DNA of 64,000 bases. Origin: Thalassia testudinum. Its lineage: Eukaryota; Streptophyta; Magnoliopsida; Alismatales; Hydrocharitaceae. The position numbers were made by a program, and so were the translations under genes. Where the stretch lies: positions 134,160,501 through 134,224,500 of the forward strand of contig JAZHRO010000036.1 of assembly GCA_037157565.1 (NCBI GenBank). Reading direction: 5' to 3'. Positions 20,940 to 32,016 of the stretch are shown in pieces; position 1 is the first letter of the stretch, and every line of letters starts with the position of its first letter. The notes beneath the pieces are model-generated. The model saw only the letters and a program-made list of their open reading frames with translations, did no database searches and had not been told where the DNA came from.

Positions 20940-21949
20940 CTGCAGTACGATCAACCAAACCTGTCCTTAAGTGGGTTAGCCAAAGATCTATAGACTCCCA
21001 AGGCCCGACTTGAGATGACAAAAATGATTTGATCTACTTCTCTCCAGTCAATCCAACCAGTTAGAGGGAGGGGTTGGGGAGAAGGTTTTTCCTTTGGCTT
21101 GCGCCTCTAGTTCCTTTGACACCCCTCAACTACAGTTGTCTGATTAATCAAAAAAAATCGCAGTTGGAGCCCCAAAGAGTGAGTTAATCCTTAAGGCCAA
21201 TGTCTACTCAGTTTTAATTAGGCTTGGGATGATTGTTCTCTTCGAATGTGATGGGCCATTTAGATGGGGTGTGCCCTTAATGATCAACTTAAATGTGTAT
21301 GTGTGCACAACTAGGGTTTTTAAACAAGGTTATTTGATGATGTGTCTTTTAGGGTTTAACCTTGTTTAGTAGCTTTTAGGGTTTAATCTTAGGTGTATTC
21401 AATCAAATTTAGGAGAACACTCCAAGTTTTGAAATCATAGGTGATGGTGTATTCCTTTAAAACTCAAAAATAATGTAGAGTGTAGGGTTCGACCCTAAAA
21501 ATCAACCCTATGAGGCAAGCTATTGATGAATCACTTTTAACTTAAGTGGTGCGGCCCAAACAAATCAATCAATTGGCTTATTCGCACCACAAATTAAGGC
21601 ACACAATGTATTAACCTAATCAGATTTCTACTCACTTATGTGTATTGAGTTGAAGTGTACTGGGTCCACAGGTCAGATCTTGATTAAGTGGCAGAATCAA
21701 AGTGATTGTGCAGCTTAGGATGAGAATTTGTGGGTGCTAAGTGTGTCCCTTTTAATTAAGTCCCACAAGAGAAGAGTATTTTTTTGTTTTTTCTGAATTT
21801 ATGTAGGTGGGTGAGGTGAGGTGAGGTGAAGTGACAATCAAACAATCAAGATGTAACCTAGGGTTTATGCAAACACCTAAGTTGATTTGGATTTGAGTTA
21901 TTAGGTGATGGAATGGAATCTAAGGTGGGGGTGGTGGGGATACACTTAC
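20940..21949 (-). other. Putative leader intron of element A
   Basis: Sense donor GTAAGT (21949-21944), 160 nt from the LTR end. Sense acceptor TACTGCAG/G, with AG at 20941-20940. ORF ATG 38 nt downstream. Equivalent sites at the same spacing exist in B, C and E. Splicing is inferred from sequence only. Confidence 0.55.
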
Positions 21950-22087
21950 AAAACCTTCTAACTACACTTTACTCCAATCAATTCTGCTTTGGCTTGCCTT
22001 GCAAGGGTACCTATAATCACAGAAAGAAAGAGCAAAGTGAGCTAAAAAGTTAAGGCGAAAAATGTAGAAAAACCGAAGAGCGTTGCC

Positions 22088-22105
22088 TCCCAAACAACAG
22101 TGCTA
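22088..22105 (-). other. Primer-binding site of element A
   Basis: In sense TAGCACTGTTGTTTGGGAGG-like, a mutated tRNA-Asp site, three bases from the LTR. Comparison with B, C and D makes the assignment clear despite decay. Confidence 0.75.
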
Positions 22106-23275
22106 AAATGATCAAGCGCGATTCCGTATGCTAAAATATTTGAGTTGGAAACTTGTCTTCGTAGTGAGTAGAAATCCGCTAACCAGATAAAATTTACCGA
22201 AACTCTAAGGGTGTCCTGGGTCGAACATAGGGAGGCGAAGATTTTATTTGAAATATGCACTTTTGATTTTATTTATTTTTGCTACTTTTATCTTTTGAGA
22301 TTTTTTTGGCATTTCATATGGTAAGAGATCAGATTGATAAAATCTAACTAATCTACTTGCAAAATAAGACAGAGAGAGAGAGAGAAACAATCAACATATA
22401 TGTTCAAAACAAATGTTTGCTATAAATAATCGAGAAATTACAACTAGACTAGAAAGCGATAAATGATAAGGTGAGAAGAATCCCCCTCGACGGTCGATTG
22501 GAGGACGACTCGCTTTGATGACGCCCCAGACGAATATGGCGGAAAGTTGGACGAAGAACGGCATCGGAGGAAGGAGGATGAGGGGGGGCGGCGCTACGGC
22601 AAGGATCTACTTTTCGAAGTGGTGAGAGGATGGCCACGGGATGCTCCACGAATGGGGATGACAGGTAGGAAAAGTATTTGGTTTTCTACTCTAGAGGAGC
22701 ATCCCGGGCTTGGGACAAGCTCTCTCTAGAGCCTTTGAGGTGGTGAGGGAGAGAAAGGAAGAGATGAAGGTGGATGGAGGGGTGTTGGTCCTTTTATAGT
22801 GGAAGGGGAGAGGACAATTCTCATATAGGGTAGTTAGTGACATCAAAGATGTCGCTGAAGCTCCACCCTAAACGTTGCTGAAGGGCTTGCTGGCGCTCGC
22901 GCACGCGCGCCCTTCGTATGCAGCAGGTGGTGAGGCACGGCTGTTGGAGCACCGTCAGATCTTTATCTGACAGTCGAGGATTCACCTGCACCCACTCTTC
23001 AGATCACAAGCATCGCATGTTGACTCAATCATCATCGCACGCATATGCAGCAGAGGTGAGGTCGCTGGCAAACCATTTGATTGAGGATGAATGGTTGGGG
23101 ATGAGTGAGGATCGTGCGCTGGAGGGCGCATTAGATGGAGTGTCGTTCAGCGCGTGATCGGGTGCATGTAGATCGTGCGATGCTCGTTATGCCACGTCAT
23201 CACTGTCTACACCATCGGATCTCCATTGCATGGTCCAATTCCAATTGCGCTCCTTCGCTGCTAGATTCCTCCCCC

Positions 23276-23335
23276 CACTGCGGCTCGAACTCGTGCTCTT
23301 GATTTGGGAGCACTGCTTGCGACCACTACATTGTG
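23276..23335 (-). other. tRNA-like cassette in A's 5' LTR
   Basis: In sense, box A-like TGTAGTGGTCGCAAG (23316-23330) and box B GAGTTCGAGCC (23282-23292). Between them TGCTC...GAGCA forms a perfect 5-bp stem. The sequence differs from the cassettes in C and D outside the boxes. Confidence 0.5.
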
Positions 23336-23469
23336 GGTGCGGTTTGTCGCGTGGATGTGTGTGTGGAGGCCGCTCCTCGGTCATTGGATCTTGATCCACC
23401 AATTAGGAATTCTTCGCGTGGATGCTCTTTAGATGTCAGTGGAGGTTGCAACTGATCTTGGGCGGCTAT

Positions 23470-23491
23470 GATGGCACCATGTGGTGCCATC
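23470..23491. promoter_or_regulatory. G-box-position inverted repeat in A's 5' LTR
   Basis: Arms GATGGCACCA and TGGTGCCATC are perfectly complementary around a TG centre (CATGTG core rather than CACGTG). Against the D copy, both arms changed together. Confidence 0.6.
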
Positions 23492-23672
23492 ATGGCCTTC
23501 CATTTTGTTTGCTTTGTTGGTGGAACCACGGATGTCAGATTGGGTTGATTTTGCACCGTTGGGCTGCGATCATTGATCTGGATCCATCCGTGTGGTCGGA
23601 TTTGGCATCTGAGGTTCTAATTGGTGCCACCTTTCCCCTTGGCCTTTAATCTTCCTTTGATTGCATAATGTG

Positions 23673-24485
23673 TGATGAGCAGGTTTTCGCGAAGAAAAGT
23701 TAGGGTTTCGGGAAACCCATCGTCGTAGTCGTAAAACTCACTGTCAAATAAAATTTATACCAAAACTCGAAAGGGAGTCCAGGGTCGAAGATGGGGAGGT
23801 GATGTTTGCTTCTAGAAATCCTCATTTCGCTTTGTTTCTTTTTGGCATTTTGTATTTGCTATCTTTTTGGCATTTTATGATGGTGTGAGAACAAGTAGGA
23901 ATATTATCTATACTAAGCTATTCTAGAAAGCAAGAAAGAACTATTCTACTTGCTAAGTATGAAGGAAGAGAGAGAATAAAAAACTACTTCTGGATAAATG
24001 CTTGACAAATGTTTATTACAAATGCTTCTACACTATGAAAGCAGTAAAAGGGAAAGGGGGTGAGAGTAATCCTCTTTGTCGACTGCTCAAAGGACGAAGC
24101 TGTGTTGATGTGGCTTAGACGAAGATGTTGAGGAGTTGGAGGAAGGAGAATGGTGTCGAAATATTCGTATAGTTGCTCCAAATCTATCTGTATGGTTGGA
24201 TTTTTCATCCGAAACCTGTAAGGATGTCGCATTGCCCCCTAGCCATTGATCTTATTCGGATTGCATACGGTGCTACGGGATTCTGATCTAGATGATTTCT
24301 AAGGCATTGGACTCCGATCGTCGTCATGATCAGATCCATATGGTCGGATCGTCAATTCGAAGCCCCGAAATAAATCTCCTCTCCTGACCACAAAAGGACA
24401 TGAATTAACCTAAAATATATACAAACCATTCTAAATGCAGAGTGATGCATACTATACAATATTTATATTAAATGTGTCTACATCA
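23673..24485 (-). mobile_element. Short solo LTR1 with perfect TSD (ATGTG)
   Basis: 813 bp, bounded by TGATGAGC... and ...CTACATCA, with ATGTG at 23668-23672 and 24486-24490. It is half the usual LTR1 length: it retains the U5-side block and the sense-5' block, but lacks the TATA box, cassette and palindrome. It is inserted in the same-family, same-orientation LTR of A. Confidence 0.9.
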
Positions 24486-24766
24486 ATGTGCTACAGAACT
24501 CTGATCAAGACAATTTCGGAGGCGTTGGACTCCGTTCGTCGTCTTGATTAGATATGTGCAGTTGAATAGTCAATTTGAGGCCTTGAAATAGATCTCCTTC
24601 TCTCCTGGCCATAAAAGGATGCAATTAACCTAGAATTTATATAGACTACTCTAAATGCAGAATGATGCATGCTATATAATATTTATAATATGGAGTGCAT
24701 ATCTAAGCCTAGGAACATGCATAAATAGGCATTTTATCCTAAAAAATGTTTATGCATCATGTGTTC

Positions 24767-26282
24767 TGATGTAAACATATTTATTGAGGGTAAAATGCCT
24801 ATTCATGCATGTTCCTAGGCTTAGATTTGCATCTCATGTTATAAATATTGCATAGCATGCATTACAATGCATTTAGAGTAGTATATAATTTAGGTTAATG
24901 GCATCCTTTTTGTGGTCAAGAGAGAAGGGTATTTATTTCAGAGCCTCAGATTGACGATACAACCGTACAGATCTGATCAAGACGACAATCAGACTCCAAC
25001 GCCTCCAAAATCGCCTCGATCGGTGTCTCGTAGCACCATATGCAGTTTGAGGAAGATCAACAGCCAAGGGTCTAGGTGATATAATTCGAAGCTTCAAATG
25101 ACAAATTCGATCATGCGGATGGATTCCGGTTGACGATCACAGCACAACGGCATGAAAATCGACTCAATCCAACCTCTGTAGTAGCCCCTACAACGAAAAG
25201 TAGATGGACGGCCCAGATTGTGCCATGTGGCGCAACCCAGGCCACCCACGTGCCACCGCACGCGTGCGGTAGTGCGGGTGCGCACGAGCACGCGGAGGCA
25301 CCCATGCACACAGCGCAGCGCGAGTGCGTGAGCGTGCGTGCGCGGTAAAGAGAGGCACAGCGTAGTACCAGGGGCGCAAGGCCAGTTGTGCACTCCTACA
25401 ACGATGCCTGAGCTGGACCTATAGCAACGCTTATAGCCATCACTAATTATTCGCACGCCAGCAAGGCCAGTTGTGCACTCCAGCAGGCGTGAGCTACCTA
25501 CAGCGACACTTCCAATGATGGCTTGGAGGTTGCTAATGGTCCTATACCTATTTTTGCCTCTTCTCCTCCACTATAAAAGGACCTATACCCCCTCCCTTCC
25601 AAGCCATCTGTACCTACTCTACTCCCACCTATTCCCAAGCTCTAGCAAGCCTACCAATGCTCTGTTAGAGCTTGCTCTCAAGCTCCCAAGGTGCCTATTA
25701 GTATAGCGAACCTCTGCCGCACCAAATACTCTTCCAACTTCCCATCGCCATTCATATGTCGCCTTGGAGCCGTCCTCCTACCTCCGTTCCAGTAGTAGAT
25801 CATCTCTGCCTTCTCACCTCCATTCCGGAGCCACGTCGAAGCTTTCCTCTACTTGACGTCCTCCTACATCTCACCTCCGTCGACCCGCTCCTCACCTCCT
25901 TTGTCCGAGCTTCCACTAGGCACCGTCGTCTCGTCGGACAGCTGATTCAGGAGATTTCTTCTCACCTCCCTCTCTTTTTATGCTTTCATGGTTATTGTAA
26001 TTGACATTGAAGTGATATCTATATCATATTTTTTCCATATCTCTGGTGATTCATTCTGCTTGTCTTCTTCTTACAAAACTGCAAAAAAATAACAAAACTC
26101 TAAAATACCAAAAGCAAACAAAACAAAGCGCGGTTTTCAATTAAGGTAAATGTCGCCTCCTTGTGTTCGACCTGGGACTCCCTTAGAGTTTCGGTATAAA
26201 TTTTATTTGATCATGAGTTTTGCAACTACGATGATGGGTTACTTGTAACCCTGATTTCAAACTCGCAAAACACGTGAGATCA
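24767..26282 (+). mobile_element. 5' LTR of element B
   Basis: 1,516 bp, TGATGTAAAC... to ...GAGATCA. TATA box at 25572-25580 (TATAAAAGG). A palindrome-position motif lies at about 25215-25239 (decayed, GTGCCATGTGGCGC). No tRNA-like cassette is seen; its place is taken by a GC-rich CGCACG-type stretch. The U5 block around 26160-26215 matches the other LTR1 copies. Confidence 0.92.
25572..25580 (+). promoter_or_regulatory. TATA box of B's 5' LTR
   Basis: TATAAAAGG in the LTR1 context CCTCCACTATAAAAGGACC. It is conserved in the LTRs of A, C and D but missing from B's own 3' LTR. Confidence 0.75.
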
Positions 26283-26285
26283 TTT

Positions 26286-26302
26286 TGGCACCGTTGCCAG
26301 GG
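26286..26302 (+). other. Primer-binding site of element B
   Basis: TGGCACCGTTGCCAGGG, three bases after the LTR. Near-complement of the tRNA-Asp 3' end. Confidence 0.85.
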
Positions 26303-26450
26303 TCGCAACAGAATTTACTTTATTGTTTTCTGCGCTTCTTTGCATTTACATAGCACTAACCTCACTTATCTCTGATCTATTGTCTTGCAGGTACCCTAGC
26401 ATGGAGATCCATGTGCGGTGGACTGGAGTAAAGTGCTGGTAGAGTGTTTT

Positions 26451-27504
26451 GTAAGTGTCCCCCACACCACCACCACCCTAGTTTTCATTCCATAACTTAA
26501 TAACTCAAACCCAAATCAACTTAGGTGCTTTTTATAAACCCTAGGATAGATTTGGTTGTTTGTTTGCCACCTCCACTCACCTCGCCATCCACATAAATAA
26601 AAAATAATAATAAAAAAAGTGTTATGTGATTGTGGGATTTTTCTGAAAGAGACACACCTTAACACCTACAACTCTCGACTTAAGGCACACCACTCCACTT
26701 TGATTCTACTACTTAACCGGGATCTAACCTGTGGACCCGGTACACTTCAACTAAAAACACATAAGTCAATAGAAATCTGATTAGGCTAAGACATTATGTG
26801 CCTTAATCTATGGTGCGAATAGGCCAATTGATTGATTTGTTTGGGCTGCACCACTCAAATTAAAAGCGATTCATCAGTAGCTTGCCACTTAGGGTTGATT
26901 CTTAGGGCTGGACCAGGCACTCCACATTATTTTTGATTTTTAAAGGAACATATCATCACTTGTGTTTTCAAAACTTGGATTGTTCTACTAAACCTTGATT
27001 GAACCAATCTAAGAATTAAACCCTAAAAGCTACTAAACAAGGTTAAACCCTAAAAGAAACATCATCAAATAACCTTGTTTGCAAACCCTAGTTGTGCACA
27101 CACACACATTTTAACTTATCATTAAGGGCACAATCCATCTAAAGGGCCCATCACATTCCAAGAGCACAATCATCCCAAGCTTAATTAAAATTGAGTAGAT
27201 GTTGGCCTTAAGGATTGATTCGCTCTTCAGGGCTCAGAATAAGATTTTTTTCAATTAATCTGCTGCTGCTAGTCCATCTGATGTCTAGCTAGGGGAGTAG
27301 CGTCAAACGGCCGCTGCTGGGGGGTACACTAGGAATCGAAGGCATTAGCCAAAGGAAGAACCTTCTCCCCAGTCCTTCCTTCTAACTGGTTGGATTGACC
27401 GGATAAAAGTAGACCAAATCATTTATAATCTCAAGACGGGTCCTGGGAGTCTGTAGGTCTTTAGGCTACCCACATAAGGATAGGCTTGGTTGATTGTATT
27501 GTAG
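26451..27504 (+). other. Putative leader intron of element B
   Basis: GTAAGT donor at 26451, 168 nt after the LTR. Acceptor TTGTATTGTAG/GGCTCC with AG at 27503-27504. The ORF ATG lies 36 nt further on. Length 1,054 nt. Both sites are conserved in A and C, and the donor in D (62315). Confidence 0.6.
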
Positions 27505-27540
27505 GGCTCCTCTTTCTTCTGATTTTCCTCCTATTCTACC

Positions 27541-29099
27541 ATGTATCTTTCCACACCTTTCACACATTTCCAATCCTACCCTCTTACCACCACTTATCCC
27601 CAAGATGATTACTATCCCGACTTGACTTGTAATTACCCGTCCACCAGCCGAGATAACGTTGATTGGGGATATGAATCCAGACCTCAGTGTCCATGGCCTA
27701 ACTTTAGACAAGACTATGATTACTATCCTTCCCAGAGCTACAATGATTATAGATCTCGATCCTTTGATGATCAAACCAACCCAATCTACAATTAGGAAGG
27801 ATATGATGATTATAACACCTACCCTCCCTAGTATGCCACTGAATATAGGTCACCACCATTCTTTGAACAACCTGAGATGACCTACTATCAGGGAGGAACC
27901 CAAGAACCTCGACATCTTGACTCCCCTAGATTTAACCCAAACCTACCCAAACATGAATCGAACTAGTCGGTTCAGGTGAACCAGATTCAGGATAGGGTGT
28001 TGGCTAATTTGTGGAACACTAAATAATCTTTAGAAGCTCAGCCAACACCATGCACTGAAGCACTGGAGCCTATGATCAAAATGATCGATGAACTTAATAG
28101 TTCTCTATTGGATTTGCTCCAAGTGTTAGGGATAGGGACCTGGGTGAGTTTCTTCTTGGGAAACTGTCGAGGTTGAGGATGAAATTTGTGGTTGCTATAG
28201 TCAAATCTTTGGATGATTCTCGAGATGAACCCCCTTTAGGAGAGCCAATGTCTGAACCCACTCAGAAGCCTGTCGGGGGGGATACATATCCTGAGATTGG
28301 AGATGACTAGGTTGGTCTAGAGTAACCCTTTGAGAATGAATCGAGTTTCTCACCTGGGATTCCAGAGCCAGGGAGTGATGAAAAATATGTCTCCATGGAC
28401 CATGAAATGACATATGATTTTGAGACATATACAAATGAGGATTATGGATTTTTTGATTTTGAGGGTGAGGAATCTCTTAGTGAAATCTCACTTGAGCATA
28501 AGGAAAATGATTTTAGTGAGACAAATGGGCCTGAGGAATCTAATAAACCATTTGACAACCCAGTAATAGAGGAATTTGATTCGGTTGGGGTTAACTTGGA
28601 GGATTCGAATCCTCATTTACTAGAAGATTCAATCAATAGCCCCATTTCTTAGCCACACCCTAAAGGGATTGATTTTGATTTGGAAATCATTGTACCCAAG
28701 TCAATTCTAAGTCATCCACGATTTCTAGACTTGGGTAAATCATATGGGGCAAATGATATGCTAGAGGTCTCAGAACCCGAACACTTGATGTTGGAGGATA
28801 GAAATGTTGAAATGAAAATCCGGGAGGTTAATTCTGAGGGAAAAACAAGTTTGGATTTAAGGGTTTCTGTTGACCTAAAGCCACCTACCTTCTATCAGGA
28901 CCCTTACAATATCTTTCATGTGCAACCCAAGCTCGAAATAACTGATTATCTTTCTGAGCTAAACTTTAAGAGGACATCCAAACCTATTGAACCATCTTTA
29001 CCCGTTGTCCGATACTTTGGTCTTAGGTTGCACACCATAAAACCACAGGCCCGGCCCCGCAAGCTTAACAACCTTCGATTCTGGGTGATTTTCATCTAG
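27541..29099 (+). pseudogene. Single retroelement ORF of LTR1, element B copy (broken)
   Basis: ATG at 27541 (MYLSTPFTHFQSYP) and terminal ...RFWVIFI-stop at 29097-29099, equivalent to about 519 codons. Open pieces: 27541-27795, 28395-28652 and 28680-29099. At least one frameshift and several stops break it. It has the same domain order as in A and C: Tyr/Pro-rich N-terminus, helical stretch (QIQDRVLANL), acidic middle (EGEESLSEISLEHKEND), C-terminal TFYQDPYNIF block and a basic ARPRK patch before the end. No known retroviral domain is recognisable. Confidence 0.75.
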
Positions 29100-30654
29100 A
29101 ACCTTAGAACCACTCGACCCTGGGGCATGGGTCTGCACCATAATCTGTCCACTTCTGTGGACATCTTCTACTGTCAGGTCTGAGGATTAATCTTTTGATT
29201 TGATTCTGACCCACACTTGTGAATTCTCAATTTCTTCCCTGTATGTATTTTATGCCTAGCTGAAGGCATTAAATTTAGCACGTCTTTATATTTTACGTTC
29301 TCTGTAGAGTTGACCGGATTTCTCACGATGTTCAGGTGATATTCTGTTTACTCTGCCCTTTTCATGACTTTGTTTTTACAATGACATTGCATCATTTAGG
29401 CATGGGGGGTGGATAATCAATTCCTGAAATTATTTTGTTAACTCCATAGGATTTCTTTTAGTTTCCTATAAAATAAAAAAAAAATTAAAAATTTGAAAAA
29501 ATAAAAAAAGAAAGAAATTAGGAAAAGAGAACTTAGGCATTTGGAAGTTATTAACTTTAGGAAATGATACGAGATGACCTAAACACTTAGACTCTTCTGA
29601 TCTTCAGGCTTAATTAGCCTGGGTGTCCACTCAAATGTGGACTTAGTCTTAAGTCCTCGCCAATTAAAATTCATTTTAAGTTGGTAAATAAATTGGGATG
29701 ATAAGTATGCAACTTATTAACCCATTTTCTTATTTGGGGGGACTTTAAGCCTAAGCATCTACACACTTTTTTTGCATTGACTCACTTTTCAGCTGTTTCT
29801 TCAAAAATTGGGTAGCTAATGAACTATCTAGGGTGGTATGGTTGGCAAGTTGTCGGTGGTAATAGCTTATCGGCAGGTTATCCAGAGCCCAATCACAAGA
29901 CCATTTTTGTTGTACCGCCTTTAGGTAAATCTTATATCAAGGAAGCCACCTACTTAAAGAAAAAATAAAAAGAAAAAGAAAAAAAAATAAAAATAAAAAG
30001 GTGAAAAAAAGATAAACAAAGCCACACTTCACCGCACAAGTATGGCTGGCAAGTTGCCGTGGGTAACAGCCCATTGGCTGGTTGTCCAGAACCAAGCTCA
30101 CAAAAAAATGCACAATAATTCCTAAAACACTTAGGAAAGAAGCAGGGAAGTAGAATAAACCGGGGAGATATACACTGGGTTTGCCCTTATGTTGACCCCA
30201 TAAATAAAAGAAGTAGGGAGAAAGCTACCAATCGAAATGCTAAACCTTTAGGCAAGGTCACTTAGGGTCGTAGAAACCCAAAGTCCGTTTCAACGGCCGC
30301 CTAGTGAGTCTTTCACTATTTCCACAAGATGCTTAGCACTTAGAGTCCTTTTCGAGTCTTGGGTGGGTCGGGTAGTCGTAAAAAATTATCCCAGAACTCA
30401 AAAAGTACAAAAAAATTCAGAAAGAAGAAAAATAAAAAAATGTATCTTCCCTTTTCAAATAAGGCGAGGACTTCGGCGGTTTGCATTTTGGCAGACACCC
30501 GGGTACTGTTGCGACTTCGTAGTTTAGGACCTTAGTTGCAATTTTCTATTGTTAATAACAACTTAGGCCTAAGAGATCTAATCCTAATTCTGCTTTTATA
30601 CATAGCATATAGTTTAATTTTGCCAGGGATTAGCAAAAGATAGGCATGGGGGTA
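29100..30654 (+). mobile_element. 3' noncoding region and polypurine tract of element B
   Basis: No conserved frame. Two copies of the GGTAACAGC/CCAGAGCCCA unit lie at 29838-29895 and 30041-30100. A-rich runs occur at about 29465-29515 and 29950-30010. AGGCATGGGGGTA (30641-30653) is the polypurine tract next to the 3' LTR. Confidence 0.75.
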
Positions 30655-32011
30655 TGATGTAAACACATTTATTGAGGGTAAAATATCTATTCATGGATGT
30701 CCCTAGGCTTAGATTTGCATTTCATGTTATAAATATTGCATAGCATGCATCATTATGCATTTAGAGTAGTTGTATATAATTTAGGTTAATTGCATCCTTT
30801 TTATGATTAGGAGAGAAGGGTATTTATTTCAGAGCCTCGGATTGATGATTCGATCGTACGAATTTGATCAAGATGATGATCGGAGTCCAATGCCTCCAAA
30901 ATTGCCTCGATTAGAGTTCTGTAGCACCATATGCAATCCGAGGAAGCTCAACATCCGAAGGACTAAGTGATATAATTTGGACTTCAAATGACAAATCCGA
31001 TCATGCAGATGGATTCGGGTCGATGATCCCAGCTTAACAATGAAAAAATCAACTCAATCTGACCTCTATAGTAGCCCCTAGAACGAAAAGAAGATGGACA
31101 ATCCAGATTGTGCTACGTGGTGCAACCTAGGCTGCCCATGTGCATGCATGCACCACCACACGTACGCGGTAACGCGGGTGCATGTGTACGTATGGAGGCA
31201 CGCATGCGCATAGTGCAGTGCCAGTGCGTAAGCGTGCACGCGTGTGGCAAAGAGAGGCACAGCGCGTCGCCAGTGGAGCAAGGGGCAGGCGCCTGCTTGG
31301 TTGGTGCCAGTCTACAGCGATGCCTGAGGTGGACCTACAGGGACTCTTACAGTCGTTGCTAATTATTCGCACACCAGCAAGGCCAGCTGTGTGCACCAGC
31401 GGGTATGAGCTGCCTATAGCGACACTTCTGGCGACGCCCTGGAAATTGCTAATGGTCCCATACCTAGTTTTGCCTTTTCTCTTCCAACGATGGCCTGGAG
31501 CCGTCCTCCCACCTTCGTTCCTATAGTAGATCATCTCCGCCTTCTCACCTCCATTCCGGAGCCACATCGAAGTTTCCTCTACCCGATGTCCTCCTACATC
31601 TCACATCCGTCGACCCTCTCGTCACCTCCTTCGTTCGAGCTTCCGCCAGGTGCCATCGTCTTACCGAACAACCGATTCGGGAGATTTCTTCTCACCTCCC
31701 TCTCTTTTTATGATTTCATGGTTGATTGTAATTGACATTGAAGTGATATCTATATCATATTTGTTCATATGTCTGGTGATTCATTCTGCTTGTCTTCTTC
31801 TTACAAAGCTACAAAAAAGAATAAAACCCTAAAGTACCAAAAACAAACAAAACGAATCACGATTTTCAATTAAAGTAAATGTTGCCTCCCTATGTTCGAC
31901 CCGGGACTCCCTTGGAGTTTCGGTATAAATTTTATTTGATCACGAGTTTTGCAACTACGACGACGGGTTACTTGTAACCCTAATTTCAAACTTGCGAAAC
32001 ACGTGCAATCA
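30655..32011 (+). mobile_element. 3' LTR of element B (TATA box deleted)
   Basis: 1,357 bp, about 160 bp shorter than its partner. The missing segment corresponds to about 25565-25760 of the 5' LTR, so TATA box and leader start are gone; at about 31485 the sequence jumps from 'CTCTTCCA' to 'GGCCTGGAGCC'. The palindrome position reads TTGTGCTACGTGGTGCAA (about 31107-31127). By eye the two LTRs agree at roughly 90%. Confidence 0.9.
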
Positions 32012-32016
32012 TGTTC

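Larger units (their letters stand above)
9479..24759 (-). mobile_element. Element A: full-length LTR1 retrotransposon, minus strand, with three nested insertions
   Basis: Bounded by TG (9479) and CA (24759). The 5-bp duplication is TGCGT (9474-9478) against TGTGT (24760-24764), one mismatch; removing A restores the integrase reading of X. Order along the plus strand: 3' LTR 9479-13192, polypurine tract 13193-13205, internal region to 22108, PBS 22088-22105, 5' LTR 22109-24759. Without insertions the internal region is about 4.3 kb, the same as in B and C. Its only coding feature is the decayed single frame at 19375-20901. No pol domain is seen, so it is non-autonomous. Confidence 0.88.
22109..24759 (-). 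mobile_element. 5' LTR of element A (contains a solo LTR1)
   Basis: About 1.83 kb of LTR sequence after removing the solo LTR at 23673-24485 and one duplication. TATA box at 22790-22798 (plus CCTTTTATA). Sense upstream of it are repeated AGCGACNNTT motifs, a tRNA-like cassette (23276-23335) and the G-box inverted repeat (23470-23491). A GA microsatellite sits at 22370-22384. Confidence 0.88.
24767..32011 (+). mobile_element. Element B: complete LTR1 retrotransposon, plus strand, TSD TGTTC
   Basis: 7,245 bp with TGTTC at 24762-24766 and 32012-32016. Order: 5' LTR 24767-26282, PBS 26286-26302, leader with putative intron, broken ORF 27541-29099, 3' noncoding region, polypurine tract 30641-30653, 3' LTR 30655-32011. 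No pol domain. It inserted 7 bp from the end of A, in opposite orientation, within A's own duplicated target and the X integrase. Confidence 0.93.
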
